Shown piece after piece: positions 41,336 through 54,668 of a stretch of 64,000 nucleotides of DNA. Made by a program: the position numbers and the translations under genes. The first letter of the stretch is position 1. The number at the start of each line of letters is the position of its first letter. The DNA comes from Conchocele bisecta (lineage: Eukaryota > Mollusca > Bivalvia > Lucinida > Thyasiridae), in NCBI GenBank assembly GCA_029237695.1, contig CM055272.1:31134791-31198790 (forward strand), written 5' to 3'. The notes beneath the pieces are model-generated. The model ran no database searches. It saw nothing but the letters and a program-made list of their open reading frames with translations, and had not been told where the DNA came from.

Positions 41336-43974
41336 TTATTATTTTTGTGACGTACGTACTCACGGGACGTCTCGTATGGTCAGCGGTAACGCTATAATAT
41401 GCTGTTTTACTACTCAGTCTTGGGGGCTTATACACATGTGTATGTAGCTATACGTGTAAATATAAGCACTTCCGTGTTTCCAGTTGTCAACGGGCAGGAG
41501 TAGAAGGCGTTAATAACCAGGTACGTGTCGTGATCATTTATTGGTAACTGCACACAAACCGAACACAAATCGAGCACCTAAACATACAAGTACAAAAGTA
41601 TGAGCCCTAGTCACGGCAAATGCTCTACATGATATATGACAATATACATGATTCACAATTAAATGTACTTACTGGTTGGTATATTACTAGGACCAACTTA
41701 GACATGTTAGAAGGTAATGTTAATGTTACAGCTTTACTTATGACATTACGAGTCTGGAGATGTATATAAAGAAAAGTATTATAGACTTGCTCCTTATACG
41801 ACACACATTCCGATAGATTATTTCTACTTACAAGCTGATTAAACTTATGACAATATGAAATCCATATAAAGAGTACGGTTATATGCTTGCTTCCTGTAGG
41901 ACTAATAAAGTGTCGATACTTATTTATACTGTACGACTCAAAGAAATGGCAAAACAGGTACATGTACATTCACTTGTGGACCCTTAACTGAGAGCTCTGA
42001 CGTACCCCTACATGTCTATGATAATAACCACACAGTGACATCACATCGACTGTCGCCTCACAGGAACCACGTCCGCCAACTCCTGACAAATGAATACAAC
42101 CACACATTAGCTACCTATCAAATGTGTGAAATGATCCAAACATGTATAATGCTGGGATCATTTACACTGAATATACGTAGCAATTGGTCAGTCGCTATCT
42201 AATCAACTTAATAGTGTAGAACCTGTTTTATGTATTAAACCATGTGCTTCTACAAAGCTAGCATATTTTTGTGACTAGTACATAATACAGTGGAAAAATA
42301 TACAACACGAATTCGGTGTCTCGCTGTCGAAATACATGGGACAAAATATTACAAAAAGAAAATTATACATTGTAGATTTAAATCTAAGCAGATGTTAGGC
42401 GGAGAAATATTATCCGATCAAGATCTTGGAACATGTTAAACAATACAGTTATAGCGGTGTGACCTCGCCGGAAATGACCTGGGCCGAACCAGCTTGGAAC
42501 GACTTCTTCGGACCAAATTATTTTTAAGAAAATAATGTTATCTAATACCAAATTCACTAGACAAAACATGCTGCTCAAACAATAGGTCAATGACTTATAA
42601 TATGGCGAGGTGTGGGAATCAACTATTACCTGTTAATGGGAGAGGGAACTAAATTTATATTTGAAAGCACGCACGCCGGAACGCATGGAACGCTGCCATA
42701 CATATTGTTGTTGTTGTTGTCGTGATTCCCGCGCTTACTATTGGGCAGGCTAAAGGAGACTCGTACATGGGCTCCTCACACAGTTTTCAGCATTTTCTTT
42801 TTAAATTAGGTACTTATTTACCAACTTTATCAACTTTAAATACCACTTTCTCGTTACCAGATGTCTTCGATTTTTTTTCCTGCGAATAATACCTATTTAT
42901 CAACATGTTATCCAATTTTCGGTATTAAGTCTCAAAACAGTTGACCGCAATAATGTTTTCAAACGTACTACCATTTATGCACTAATGTGATAGTTTTACC
43001 CCAAAAATTACCGACACCCAATATGCTCTTTTTTCTTCAAAATGACAGCTTTCCTAACCTCCGTTTTTCGATTTTCTTTCTGCTGATCAGCATATTTTTA
43101 TCGAATTATCGGCAATAATGGCAATTGTGTTGCAGAGACATTCGGGTCAACTGCTATTTTCCCTGGCCTATATTTGTTATGGCACCCAAAATGACGGATG
43201 TCGTTCTAACCGAATATTAATGTTGCTACATAAGGCTGCAGTTTATCTTGGATCTTGATAATCAATACGTTATATAACGGCCCGAGGAAATAAAATTTAG
43301 GGATTCTTCTTCATTTTAGTAGCAACAAATGTAACTATACCGGAACATGTCAATGAGTGCGCCTCTCTCCAGTACTACAGTCAATGCCCAGAACACATTT
43401 TAAGAAATAGAAGGAGACATGGTCTCCCGATATATCTATTTTATTTATACTAAGAAAAAAATTAATGTACTAACTTTCGCAGACGAATTTAAAAGAAGGG
43501 CACGATAATTCATAACGTAGTTTAAAATACCGTTGTTTTATGTGTCGTCAACAGAATGGCAGCCGCCGTGTCAACTCACCGAGAATTATCAAAAATAATA
43601 TGTGAGACAAGTAAACGTTTCAGTCAATGTTATATATCTGTTCAGCTAAGCTGTGAATGTTATGTGTTTTACATTTGTTTACTTCAGCATGTTAAGGGCA
43701 CGAACACCGGTATCTCCCCGGTAATTGTTGAATGGGGTTTCTGTATGTTGTTTGTATTGTCATTATCAACCACTTTACAAAATATTGATATGATATTTAT
43801 GAAACGAGTCAGGGACAATTTATGCACCGAGCCGTTGGCAAAGATGCACACATTTGCTGACGAGTTTCATAAATCTCATATCAGATGGAAACGAGTTTGA
43901 GATAATGTATCACATAATAACACCCTTCACAGAACTGAACACTTGGAGATATCCAATACGTTTCTGTGAGCAAA
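41336..43974. other. non-coding, no gene seen
   Basis: Longest quiet stretch. A 114-codon ORF at 43556 begins MAAAVSTHRELSK after a plausible start context, but it runs into a repeat shared with 50380-50510 and I do not accept it as a gene. (TTG)n at 42703-42720. Confidence 0.5.
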
Positions 43975-44438
43975 TGCCATTGACTATTTTCGCATCTAGT
44001 TGAAAGTCTCCACAAAGAAAAATAGTTTTAATAGTAATCGTAGCAATAGTTACTGATGCTTCACATCACATTTAATCACATGGCATCCTTGTTATGTCGT
44101 GTTTTAACACATTTCATAATGGCCGCATCACCCTAATTACATATTCGTATTATGTGCCAACGTAATGTCAAATGAATAAAACACAGACGTTCCAAATGAC
44201 GTTCGCAATGGCGCTACAAAGCAATGCTGTTTTGACGTTGACGTCATCATGTTTACACGTCATTAGAAGCGTAAGTCACTTATTAAAATCAATGCAATTG
44301 TCTGAATGAGCTACCGTTTGATAATATGAAGCGAACAGAAACATGTCTTATGGCATATTTATAATAATTGTAGTGCTTGGATTACAACTGTTTTTCTCTG
44401 TGGAGATATTGAATTAGATGCGAAAATAGTCAATGGCG
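43975..44438. mobile_element. foldback element, 464 bp
   Basis: TGCCATTGACTATTTTCGCA at the left and its complement at 44418-44438, with a second pair TCTCCACA.AGAAAAA / TTTTTCTCTGTGGAGA inside. No ORF. Confidence 0.85.
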
Positions 44439-45208
44439 TCTTCTCACTGAACCGTGTGTGATAACTCCAGGTGTTTTGTGGCCTGTTTCACTAAACTTAA
44501 TACGACTAAAATGTTCGTAAGTGCATATTTATGATCGTCTGGAAATCTCAATTGATGGATTTACTGTATTGTAATCACTGCCCAAAAATAGTTGGAATGA
44601 ACAATAAACAGCTCTGCTCAACTTGCTGAGATGGTCATAACGTCGCCGACAGAACACATCTAACAAGTGCGACCCATGTAGCACCAGATGCACCTGCGCT
44701 CTACGATAGCGGCATCACCATGAACACGGAGAGAAGGATTAGTTCAGACATCTCAATGTATATGGGCATAGACAGCGTTGTCAAACCTGTGTGACCTACA
44801 ACTATACTATGGCACATATCGGCAAACAGTAATGCGCCTGTCAATGTCCCGCCCGTCCTGTGGTCGTGTCAATGGGGAATTAGACAGCGGTGTGACATAA
44901 CAGCCAATATAGTCCACTTAATACGAAATGGTATCTGGCAACATATCATCATCGTATACGGGAATGCGCTGCGAAAACCCGATGCGAGAGTATGCAGAAC
45001 TTATCCCGCAACGAGAATGCAGACAGGTGAACCACCAAGTCTAACTCCCCGTGGCGCGACAACCGCCCCACCCCACAGGGCGGGGAAGGCATCGACAGGT
45101 GCATAAGCACCACGACAAAACAAGGACAGTGCGACACTCAAAAGTATGGGCATGAACAGTGTAGACTTTGATCAGATTCTCCATGACATTTCCAAACTCT
45201 GATATAAA

Positions 45209-46315
45209 TCAATACCGGGTGCATTGGCAATTATCTCGCTTTTTCGCGACACTGTTGGAACATTCCTGACATCCGACTTTGTGCTGCATATATGTCTTTT
45301 GGCGATGTCCTGATTTGTAACAGTTCGATGACCAACGTCCCAGGGTCTGAATCATATGATCGCCCACGCCTGATGCCGCAACTGACGTGTCAGCTCCTAT
45401 GCGGAACGAGTGACCGCAGTGAGAAATGTCTAGTCCAAATTTCGCTAATAGATGTCGAACATACGATAGAAAGAGGTCTCGCGTGAGTACTCCATTGTTG
45501 TCATCCACAAACAACGGTGACGTACGCGTGGCACCTCGCGTGTAGCGATGTGTAACTAGCTTCCTCATCAAGGGAACCGTGTCCAGACACGCATTATCCG
45601 CAATGAAAATAGTAGACCCTCGTCGGAAAGTATCCGTCTTTGACGAATACTGTGCAACATGAATTATCACTAGCTATTGAGATATCTTCAATACGAAGAG
45701 CATTACACGAATCCGATCCATATCGAGTAGTAAATTCGCCACATCTCATAAACCCAAAAAATGCCATTTGACAAGCACACGTAACCATGAGATCCACAAG
45801 TGACGAAAACAGAGACTTACACATATCGCACAATATACCGTACGTAATAGGCACGTGCTTCCCGTGTTTGACACCTTCAATGTCACTCTGCACCCTGTTG
45901 ATACCTTTTAATATGTAATCCAGACGTTCTGAATCGCGAAGTGGGTTGGGTAAACCCTCACGAATATAGTGAAACCGTATCCCAGCTAAGTACAACTTGA
46001 TGGTTGATAGCTGAAAGCACATACTTCTGGGACAAAAGGTGGCGAAGTTAATAAGATATCCTGTTCCGTTATGTAAGGTAGCCGCCCCGGCGGAATGGCC
46101 ACCCCGCACAAAGTGAAGAACTGTATGAGATGTGTTATCCCCGTTCGATAAGCAATGGCAGTACCTCTACTGATCGATATATCCCAAAGTGCGTTCACAT
46201 GTGTCGTCATATCACGAATAGATCCTCGTGAGATTGTGTCACAGTCAGGTGTAGTTTGGCTCCTGGTGCCAAACGCCGGAATTGTCCCATCTGAAACAGA
46301 GAGAGAGAGAGCCAA
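45209..46315 (-). pseudogene. DIRS tyrosine recombinase, two frameshifts
   Basis: Three overlapping frames (46315-45986, 46109-45594, 45670-45209) form one protein of about 360 residues. The N-terminal SAM-like part includes RGTAIAYRTGITHLIQF and LSTIKLYLAGIRFHY. The catalytic part keeps the first arginine (GFMRCGEF), the H-x-x-R pair (GHSFRIGAD), the LGRWSS segment and a following tyrosine (NCY), the R-H-R-Y tetrad of tyrosine recombinases. In DIRS elements this enzyme integrates a circular DNA copy without target duplication. Frame changes near 46020 and 45665 inactivate it. Confidence 0.85.
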
Positions 46316-46885
46316 TCTGCAATGGAATTATGTATTCCCGGAATATGTTGAGCATGTACAGTAAAACCATGCAATGCTGAACACCATGTCAGCTTACGCA
46401 CCAGCTTCATAATCAGATTCACTTTTGAACGGCCCTTGTTAATTATTTCCACAGTAGCCTCATTATCACAATGAAAAAGAAGGCGTTTCCGACGAGTCTA
46501 ATACTCACCCCATAACACACACGCCTAAACGACTGGATGCAGTTCACAAAAGGCCATTGTCATGACTTCGCCGGTTCGCAGCAAGTCATCGGGAAATCTT
46601 CCGTGGAACCATTTATTATCATAGAATCAAGCATAGGCGTAAAGTATGTGTACAGATGTAAGTCAGCCGCCTGTGAAATGTTATCGTCTAAGAAGAATGA
46701 ACATCAGTTCCATTGGTGAAGAAACTTAAGCCACATACGTAAATCCAGTCTACATTCCACACTCAGTTTAACATAATGGCGCATCTCTCGTACAGTGGTG
46801 GACAGTACAATGAGATAAGACACGAATGATCGGCCTTGTCGGTGTCACGAACTGTAGCCGACTGTCTTCTTTATCATCCATCATT
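46207..46885 (-). pseudogene. DIRS reverse transcriptase thumb and RNase H, frameshifted
   Basis: Reading toward lower coordinates: VLSTTVREMRHYVKLSVE and LDLRMWLKFLHQWN (thumb, about 46850-46715), then WFHGRFPDDLLRTGEVM and LLFHCDNEAT (RNase H, CDN motif near 46480), and finally HAQHIPGIHNSIADWLS (46340), the usual end of DIRS RNase H. Several frames are needed. Upstream of about 46885 similarity stops abruptly. Confidence 0.75.
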
Positions 46886-49129
46886 TATAACACGGGTTAC
46901 ACAATTGCACAATACTAGAGCACAATACTCGAATAACCTTGTAACGACTATCGAATAGGTCTTCGGGTGTGAAATATCGCTCCCGTGGAATACACCGCTG
47001 GAGAGAACAGCGCTTTATTCGAAACCGCGCACGTACCACCAGCATTGGATTTTGCACCGGTTATATCTGGGTGATTTACACTGTTTATGCAGACTTGGAT
47101 GCTAACATGAATACCGAGTAGGTCATATCTACTGATGACTGAAGTATTTCAGATTAATTCGCCAGATATCTCAGGAGCTAGACTGACTGTTAGAACATTA
47201 GTCCACTTACGCAACATTGTAAGCAAAATGTTGGCACGGAGTTCTTATATTGACACGCGGACAATTAGAGGAAATTTATGTACTAGAGTATGTATATAAA
47301 CTATCGTATCCATATTCTAGCAGTCGGACATTCAACCATTCTTGTTATCATTTTGTGACACAAGCTTTCACTGGCAACTGGTAAGTACACATGTTTATTA
47401 GTTACTTTCAAATGCTGCCAATAACGTCTGACTCGTGCCAAGACCGGCAATTCACCGCATTATTATCGTATCCTCGATAATACTGCATTATTTCCTTTAC
47501 CCAAGTTATTTGGACCAAGTTCGACCAAATGCTTGGTCAATAAAAGCCGTATTTCATGTATCCGCTGGTGTAGATTACCTCACTTGATCAAATCTAACTG
47601 AATCATAAATAATTCGTGTTTACGTGTAAATTATAACAATTACAGGTTTAGCATGTGGGAGCATTCCGTATATTATTCTCATGTGTTTTGTGCATGTCAC
47701 TCCGACTAATTGCAGTAGCAATTTATTATATTTGTAAACGAAAGGCGAACACGATTGAAATGTTTACTAAAATTTAGCTATGCATTTTATATTACTATTC
47801 AGTCCAATATCAGTCATGCGTCCTGTACTATACATGAGAATATTGCCAATTTTGACTTGTAACAAATTTTCTGGATGACTTTCATTTACTTTATGTTGGA
47901 CACATGTAAAACTCCAACCCCAGTCGTCTGTACATTCATTTTATTAAGTAATGTACGTTCACAGTGAATGGTAAGTAGGGATAATGCTATTGCGACCAGG
48001 ATAGACCAGATCAGACAGTTCTGCTCTAAATGCACTCATTTATACGTCAGTAAGCTGTAATAAGGACATGATGTGAAGTATAATTTATTTAAATCACTGA
48101 TGCTTTAGGTCAGCCTGTGAAATCTTACTGTCTGATTAGTCTACAGTGTGTATCATTAGTAATGTAATACTGTGAGTCTGCACAGGAAAATATGTGGCAT
48201 AGTTGCCCTTTATTAAATTAGCGCAGTTGGCCACTGGCAGTCTGATCAGGCCAGTCGCAATTAAATGTTTGTTTACTAATGGTAAATAACTGTGAATGAC
48301 GTCGATATTCACATGTATGGCTGTGAATATATATATAGTTGGGTAGACTAGACTAGTGAAAATATCTTTGTGCACATTGCAATTTATCATGATTCATCAT
48401 TGTAATTTACGAGGTTGTTTAGTATTGCCATGCAATCATAATAATAATTTAATGGGCACTACTGTGACTATTATGGAGACTATAACACGTTACACTCTGG
48501 TAATAACACCGTTGGTGTTTTGTAGTCCCAGCCAGTCAGCCAGCCAGTCAGGCAACCAGCGACGGCACGTATATAATGTATATCGGGTGTTATTGCGTAG
48601 AACCAGTACGCTGCACCGATACTATTCTGGGGTCCACTACGCGACACCGTGTACCAGCGGGGACTCTGCTCCGTGTGGACCAGGGCGTAGCGAGCGGGGT
48701 ATTATTCCGGTGACGTCATTCTGTCCAAGGACAAGATGAATCTCAAAGGACGTCTACCCATGTTATGTCTTCACCCCATCCGCCCAAGTAGTCGGTAATA
48801 CTTCTAAGTAATTTAACTGAACGACACCGTCATCATGGAGGAAAACCTGAGTTTGATAACAGAAACTCTAAGTTCGTATCTTGAACGTGATGAACATTGT
48901 TATACGATACTTACCTGTTCCAGAATTGTGACTGTGACTTGGTTGTGTGACTGTGCTTTAGTGAACCATCGAGAGCAGGTTGTCTGTACTGTCTTGACTA
49001 TTCATTATTTGTGTATATCATTATTTGTAAATACATCATCATTGTAACTATATACCTTGTTGTTTCTTTCCACAACGTGCTTGGTGTTCCTACACAACAA
49101 TGAACTATACCAGTGTCACCCTGCCACAT
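46886..49129. other. 2.2-kb stretch interrupting the DIRS element
   Basis: The two sides carry the end of the RT palm (49130) and the thumb (46885) of what looks like one element, so this block is probably a later insertion accompanied by loss of some 60 codons. It has no recognised protein. The right end (about 49040-49105) has a T-rich tract and ACACAACA that recall an LTR end, and TATATAAAC near 47294 and CAGCCAGTCAGCCAGCCAGT near 48528 are present, but no matching LTR or terminal repeat was found. Confidence 0.45.
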
Positions 49130-49440
49130 TTCCACTGGTATTCTCGCTTCCATCCCGACTGTGTCAACGATGACGCCCAGGTATTATAACCAAGTAGTCC
49201 TTGATATCCAGTTTTCATAACGTGCTGCCTATCTGATAGCAGTGATACATCTCATAGCAGTGTCAATTGTCACGTAATGTAATGAGAAATCTACCTTGTC
49301 TATTAGTTCGTTGAGTGATGTATTATCTGGATCATTATGCGGTGCCGACAGGTCGACGATTAAACGTTTTTTCTTGGAATATTTACCTTCCGCAATGCCC
49401 ACTGGATTGATTATTTAACACTGTCCTTTCTAAGTAGCGG
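49130..49440 (-). pseudogene. DIRS reverse transcriptase, partial
   Basis: Frame pieces GKYSKKKRLIVDLSAPHNDP and LIDKVDFSL (about 49395-49300) match the start of the DIRS reverse transcriptase; VTIDTAM and YLGVIVDTVGMEARIPVE (about 49285-49130) match later palm segments. The catalytic region between them is eroded. The segment normally separating gag from RT is missing, suggesting an internal deletion. Confidence 0.7.
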
Positions 49441-49915
49441 CGACACCGATTCAACGAAAGGAAGTGATTCCGCTGCAACGCCATGTATACCGAGCCTCGT
49501 CTCCTCCCATATTTGGCGTAGATTGCATTGCCGAATCCAGGCTAAAAGCATCTGAGTCCGTAACATTTATGGACGATGATGGCGTTGGTTGGTCGGGCGG
49601 TGTTCGCTGTCCCTCCATTGATTTAACTGTGTCTGCCAGTTTGATCTTATCGGCTTGGAGATTCGTTACGGTCGACGTCAAACCCTGTACTGCCGTCTGG
49701 AGCTCACCGTTTTTTGATGTGCTATCATCTGTTACCCTGGATTTTAGTGTGTCACCAGATCCTTTTTACATGCCTTAGCGGGAATGTTTATGCCTGATAT
49801 GGTTAATTCCTGTTTATGTTTGTGTACTGTCCATCTGTCAGGATCATCAATCGCATATGGTGCATTCAATTGCGTAATGTTAGAAACACTCCCGTTCCGT
49901 ACACGCGGCATCTTG
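49441..49915 (-). pseudogene. DIRS gag-like ORF1 fragment
   Basis: Starts MPRVRNGSVSNITQLNAP at 49911, reads to a stop near 49755, then continues in another frame as a 76-codon ORF (49681-49451) rich in Ser, Thr and Pro with a helical LQADKIKLADTV segment, and ends GVAAESLPFVESVSP, a C-terminal motif I associate with DIRS ORF1 proteins. Nucleocapsid role in the family. Confidence 0.6.
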
Positions 49916-50320
49916 TAAAATAGAACGTATGTACTCCAAATGAATCACAACGGCTGTAAGTCAATTGTATTCTACTCCAATGGCACTATCGTGGTAAAGA
50001 TGATGACGACGCAGAAAATGATGATGATGGCTGATTGAACAAAAATACGAGTAATAAGCAGCAACGCACGTTAGCGCTTTGGCTCGCGAAACTAGACCGA
50101 CATAGAAACCACGCCTCACAGTGTATATCTCCCAAACGAAAGCCACATGGCCGTACAAGGTTACAAGGTTATTAACATACTACATGCGAAATGGCGCTTG
50201 TACATGTTCTGGAATTGAGAGGGGATAAATGTTAAGAAAGCATTGCATATAAATTAGTATTATATAAATACATATCTTACGAACATTTTAGTCGTACGAT
50301 GTTTAGTGAAACGGCCCCAG

Positions 50321-51855
50321 CTCCTTGGAGGCTGAGGCTGAAGTCATGTGATAAACAGAATCACAAAGTCGTTTCCCTTTGATATGATATTTATGAAACT
50401 CGTCCGCAATTGTATGCACCTTTCCAGAGGCTCGGTGCATAAATGTTGAGTAACTCGTTTCAACAATATCATATGAAATAGAAACTCGTTTGAGATCCTT
50501 TATTTATGAAATGGGTTACAACACGGCATAACAATGGTTTCATGTGATAATTTGTGATATATTATGGAAATGACGCCGAAAGTTGACGAAATTGTATAGC
50601 GAATGCGAAATTCTACTTATTATTCTACATATAATTGACATTCATACGGTGAGTCATATTAAATGTTGTGATAATCAACTAGTATTTATATGCAACGTGA
50701 TATACTGCTTTTCTTTGTGAAACGAGATCACATTCATTTCGAATCATATGCATGTCGGCCACGGCAATGGTCGTGTGACTAAGTAAAAAACACTTTTCAT
50801 TTCATTTCAATATTAAAGTGACTTTGTCTCAGATGATGTCTCAGATATCAAATGTGTATTTTTTCGCTTCATGCACGATTAAATGACATATGTATTAATT
50901 GCACCATTTTATTTTATCACATTAAAAAAACATGTTTTAATTTCCAGTACATGGTATCAGAAAGTGTGGTAAGCACATAATTTGGTACTAGTACATGTAT
51001 AAGTAAAGGAAAATTATTTTGCTTTCGAAATCATAATACCATACCAACTTGAGAAAGAAGTTCCCACTACAGACAATAGTGTAATTATTTTAGCTATTTG
51101 TTCCTAATCTATTTTATCCCGTTCTCTGACTCATCCCGCTTATATGACTCATCGCAAACTTTAAACAGACCAACTGTTGTGTGTTGCCTCTGTTTAAAGT
51201 GCGTGGAATCCGAAGGACTGCTCGAAAACTTTAAACAGACCATCTATTGTTCATAGTACAGTAAGCGCAACTGCCTATGGATGTGTTACTTATATGTACA
51301 CTGCATTTTCGGATAGTTTCAAAGATGTAAATAACCATATATACGATGAACGTCATGTAATATAATGACGTCAAACAAACTTTAACGAATCAACAACGTC
51401 GCGCGACGTCACGTGGGGCTAATGCAACATGATGTGCAAGGACAGTGTTACATCTTCATTTGATAAGTACAATTATTTTGTTGGAACATTGACTTGTTGA
51501 AACATTTTGTTGAAACATACACAACTTGTTGATTTAGGCATATGTTTATTGAAATACGAGTCCCACCTAAGATGAACCCTTATCGTTTATATAGTAGTAC
51601 CGATGTAAACCGAAACAATCCGAACACTTGTGATCTGATAGCATTGGTATGTGACCTTGCCGTTCTTCAGTCTACTAACCTGGCGGTTCAATGGGTGATC
51701 ACTGTCTTATGCATCTCGATACAAAAACACACACGCATTCGTGCTTCTGGTATCAGGTTGCATAAGGTAGACTACGCTAGCGGCTGTCTGCCACTGATAC
51801 TTTTAACCACGCCATATATCATCCGATACTAGAAACAAAAATCTGTGTTCCAGCA
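50321..51855. other. non-coding; inverted copies of sequence left of the DIRS element
   Basis: 50380-50510 and 50515-50570 match 43780-43910 and (inverted) 44060-44130. A local hairpin of AACTTTAAACAGACC/TCTGTTTAAAGT lies at 51150-51205. CRE-like TGACGTCA variants at 51365 and 51400. No gene seen. Confidence 0.55.
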
Positions 51856-52145
51856 GCCTATTTCACCAACATTGCAAAGCATACTTATCTAGCTAAGTAT
51901 AGTTTGAGGGAATAATTATTTACTTTTCACGAAATGCATTATTTCATATAGAACTAACGACTGCATATATTTGATGATTAAAAGTATGCAGAATTAATAA
52001 TACTGATTATTATTCTGAATCTATTACATTATCACAGCCAAAATGGCTGTGATAATGTAATAAATTCAGTATAATAAAAATTAATAAATTTATGCTTAAA
52101 TTGAAAGTTTCTCCCTCCAAGTATACTTTGCTAGATAAATTTCCT
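51856..52145. mobile_element. MITE H, copy 2, right end lost
   Basis: Same start and central hairpin as 38391-38689, but sequence similarity ends after CAAGTATACTTTGCTAGATAA without the terminal repeat. Confidence 0.85.
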
Positions 52146-52314
52146 TTGGAAAGATAACGTAAACCTAAATTCTTCAAAATACATGTACAAATAAGGTATG
52201 TGTTTATGTGTACGTACATGGTACATGTAGCTTGTACTATTGTCTGCTTCACGAAACCTGCCCAAATTGTACGGCCAAATAAACAATGAAAAAAACAAAT
52301 TATTATTTTCGATA

Positions 52315-52720
52315 ATGTTAAATTTTATCAAAATTTACGAATGAGTCTTTTATTACGAAAAATTGATTTATCTATGTGAATTTAACATGGGGGAAAGGAG
52401 GTGGAGGAGCTCTGGGCGGAGTAAAAAAAAATATGGAATTTGACTCTGAAACCGAGCTAGATGACTTAGAAATGGTCTAAGAAAACAAAAGTTAACTTTT
52501 GAAAATCGGTCCAGTATTTCTGAAGTACAAAGATTTCCCAATGTTAACTGATGTCTATGGGGATAAAACATGGGGAAATTGTTTTTTCGCAATAAAATCA
52601 ATATTGGACCAAAGTTCATGATATAAAAAAAAGGCTCATTCTTAAATTTTGCTTTTATTTAATATTGTTTATATGGCCGTAGAATCTGTGTAGGTTTCGT
52701 GAAACAGACAGTAATTAGTA
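52315..52720. mobile_element. foldback element F, copy 2
   Basis: GAATGAGTCTTTTATTACG and complement AAGGCTCATTCTTAAATTTT flank the same core as in 27125-27605, again followed by TTTATATGGCCGTAGAA and GAAACAGACAGTA. Confidence 0.8.
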
Positions 52721-52932
52721 TGCACATGTATATGTCACGATATAAGAAGGTAAATGTTCGTTCATTCATTTTCTACTTTAACACATTCAGCTAAAAGTCA
52801 ACAAGTTTTCACAACATATATGTTAACTGGAGAAATGGGCCTTATGTGTTGTGCAACTAATGTAGCCCTAGATCAGCCTGCGCAGCCCGTATGGATGAAA
52901 CCAAGGATGCTCAAATGTTTTATGAAGAGATT

Positions 52933-53098
52933 AACTGTGAAAAATGTTTCACGTCGAAAAATTTTAGTCCAGTAACCGGCGCAAATTTCTTGCGTCGGTT
53001 ACTAGACGAAAATGTGTTTATGCAGTATCTTCTGCTTGTAGCTGAATGGAAATTCGTCAGAAATCCAGCGCCTATTTCGACGTGAAACATTTTACAGC
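52933..53098. mobile_element. small foldback element, 166 bp
   Basis: AAAATGTTTCACGTCGAAA (52940-52958) and its exact complement (53076-53094); an inner hairpin AACCGGCGCAA...TTGCGTCGGTT at 52973-53001. Confidence 0.85.
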
Positions 53099-53478
53099 GG
53101 CGCGGCGTGCTACACCAGTGATATTGAATGTCTATGACGTGTATCACCTTCCGAAAGCTAATACGCGTCGTTCATGCGACCAACATACGCCCAACCGCGA
53201 ATGATTTGCATGGACTACAGTGTTCGCCATTTAATCAGTGAATTATTCATGGATTCAACGGCGAGCAGTGTAGGCTAAAAGAACCTGCACATTCACAAGC
53301 GATCTAACAAAGATTTTCCGGCTGGGTACCATTGCTGTTTGAGTAACACCACTGCAACATTAACCCCGGTTCGGCCACGAATAGTCACCCGATGGGTCGG
53401 ATACCTTAAACAAAGACGTATTGTGTACATGTACGAAACTAAATGCGGACGGCTAGCCTCATGTCACCAACAAAATAG
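53099..53478. other. non-coding, no gene seen
   Basis: No recognised features. Confidence 0.55.
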
Positions 53479-54255
53479 CAGGTGCGGATACAGGCGGGGG
53501 CACGCCCCGCCCCCCTCTAAAATTGATCGAGTTATATTTTAGCCCATCTTTTACTTGGAAAGATTTGATTACTTCCTTATTTCTCACCCAAAATATATGT
53601 TGTTACCAATCAGTTGAACCGTCTGGACGAGAGTGGTAGCAACATTATACAACTGATGAGAAATAAAAAAACATGCAGAAAATAATCTGAATTTTATGAA
53701 AATTGACGATCATATTAAAGACCCTATACGGCTCAAGTTGCCGAATTTGGTATCCTATTCGGGTTTCCCACACATAACTCCAACACACTTTGAAACTGTT
53801 TGCATTCATGTTGGTACACAAAATGAGTTTGTAGTCGATGAAAATATCAATATTTGTTGATAAACAAACAGCAGGTGCGTGTTTCAAAGCCCGATCGATT
53901 TTCCGATAGACGCTCGGGTCAACTCCTCAACTCCCCGATTCGCGGCCGATGAATTCCGATAGCCGGAGTTTATCGACTCGCTTCCGAGCCGAAGCCGTTG
54001 GGTTACGAAAATGAAATTGTCAATATTGACATTTTGCACTGAGTGGTACACAAAACAAGTTTGTGTTGTGTTCACATTGCGATTAAGATGTATCTATTCG
54101 GCAATATATGTTAGTTGTGTGTACTAAATCAGTTGGCAAACATGTTTTTGTGTTTGAACAAATCGGAAAATTGTAATACTGAGCCGTTCAGGGCCTTCAA
54201 ATGCCTCATTTGAAATCCACGTCACCTCTAGACATAAATCCTGTATCCGCCCCTG
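53479..54255. mobile_element. hAT-like non-autonomous element, 777 bp
   Basis: Starts CAGGTGCGGATACAGG; its end reads CCTGTATCCGCCCCTG, an inverted match. The same end type bounds 15009-15302. No transposase ORF. Confidence 0.65.
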
Positions 54256-54668
54256 GATAGATTACTAAATTCATCGTGACTGAGACAGACAGTTACATCG
54301 AACAATATTGGCTTTTTATAGCTCACAGGCGATTCATATTCCGGTGGATGTACAGTTAAATAATTGTGTATTAATTTTAGAGCAATTCATTCTCGGATTA
54401 TAACCTGGTATCACAAAGCTAGCCGTGCTCTATTGTAAATAATAAATTGTGTTCATGGCTATAATTATGTGTTGATATGCAAATACTATGTGTACAGTTT
54501 ATAACCGACACAGTGAATAATCAAAAAGACGATACGAAAATGGCACACACTACGTATGAACTAATTGCCAAATTAGGAACATAAGCATGCATACATTATT
54601 CGTCTAGGTTCGTACTCGCGCCTGTGTGTGCTCGCCCCAGTGTGAATTCGGCACTGTGTGAACGAACC
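54256..54668. promoter_or_regulatory. region upstream of SH3BP2-like exon 1
   Basis: Mostly AT-rich, turning GC-richer just before the start codon (about 54605-54668), as expected for a promoter/5' UTR. No TATA box in an obvious place. Confidence 0.4.

Larger units (their letters stand above)
44479..50320 (-). mobile_element. DIRS-type retroelement, degraded, bounded by an inverted repeat
   Basis: The minus strand carries, in order, a gag-like ORF (49915-49440), reverse transcriptase pieces (49400-49130), a non-matching stretch, the thumb/RNase H region (46885-46215) and a tyrosine recombinase (46315-45209). This gene order, with a tyrosine recombinase in place of a DDE integrase, is that of DIRS elements. 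GGCCTGTTTCACTAAACTTA...GAACGTTTTAGTCGT-type strings at 44479-44525 recur inverted at 50277-50320 and could be its terminal inverted repeats, but similar ends are also common on MITEs, so the boundary is tentative. Confidence 0.6.

Noticed and set aside
43556..43900. possible first exon beginning MAAAVSTHRELSK
   Set aside because: Reasonable start context, but no matching downstream exon and the frame enters a dispersed repeat.
45292..46364. plus-strand ORFs opposite the tyrosine recombinase
   Set aside because: Antisense shadows of the DIRS recombinase.
51542..51832. 96-codon ORF
   Set aside because: No domain, no splice context and no neighbours; likely chance.
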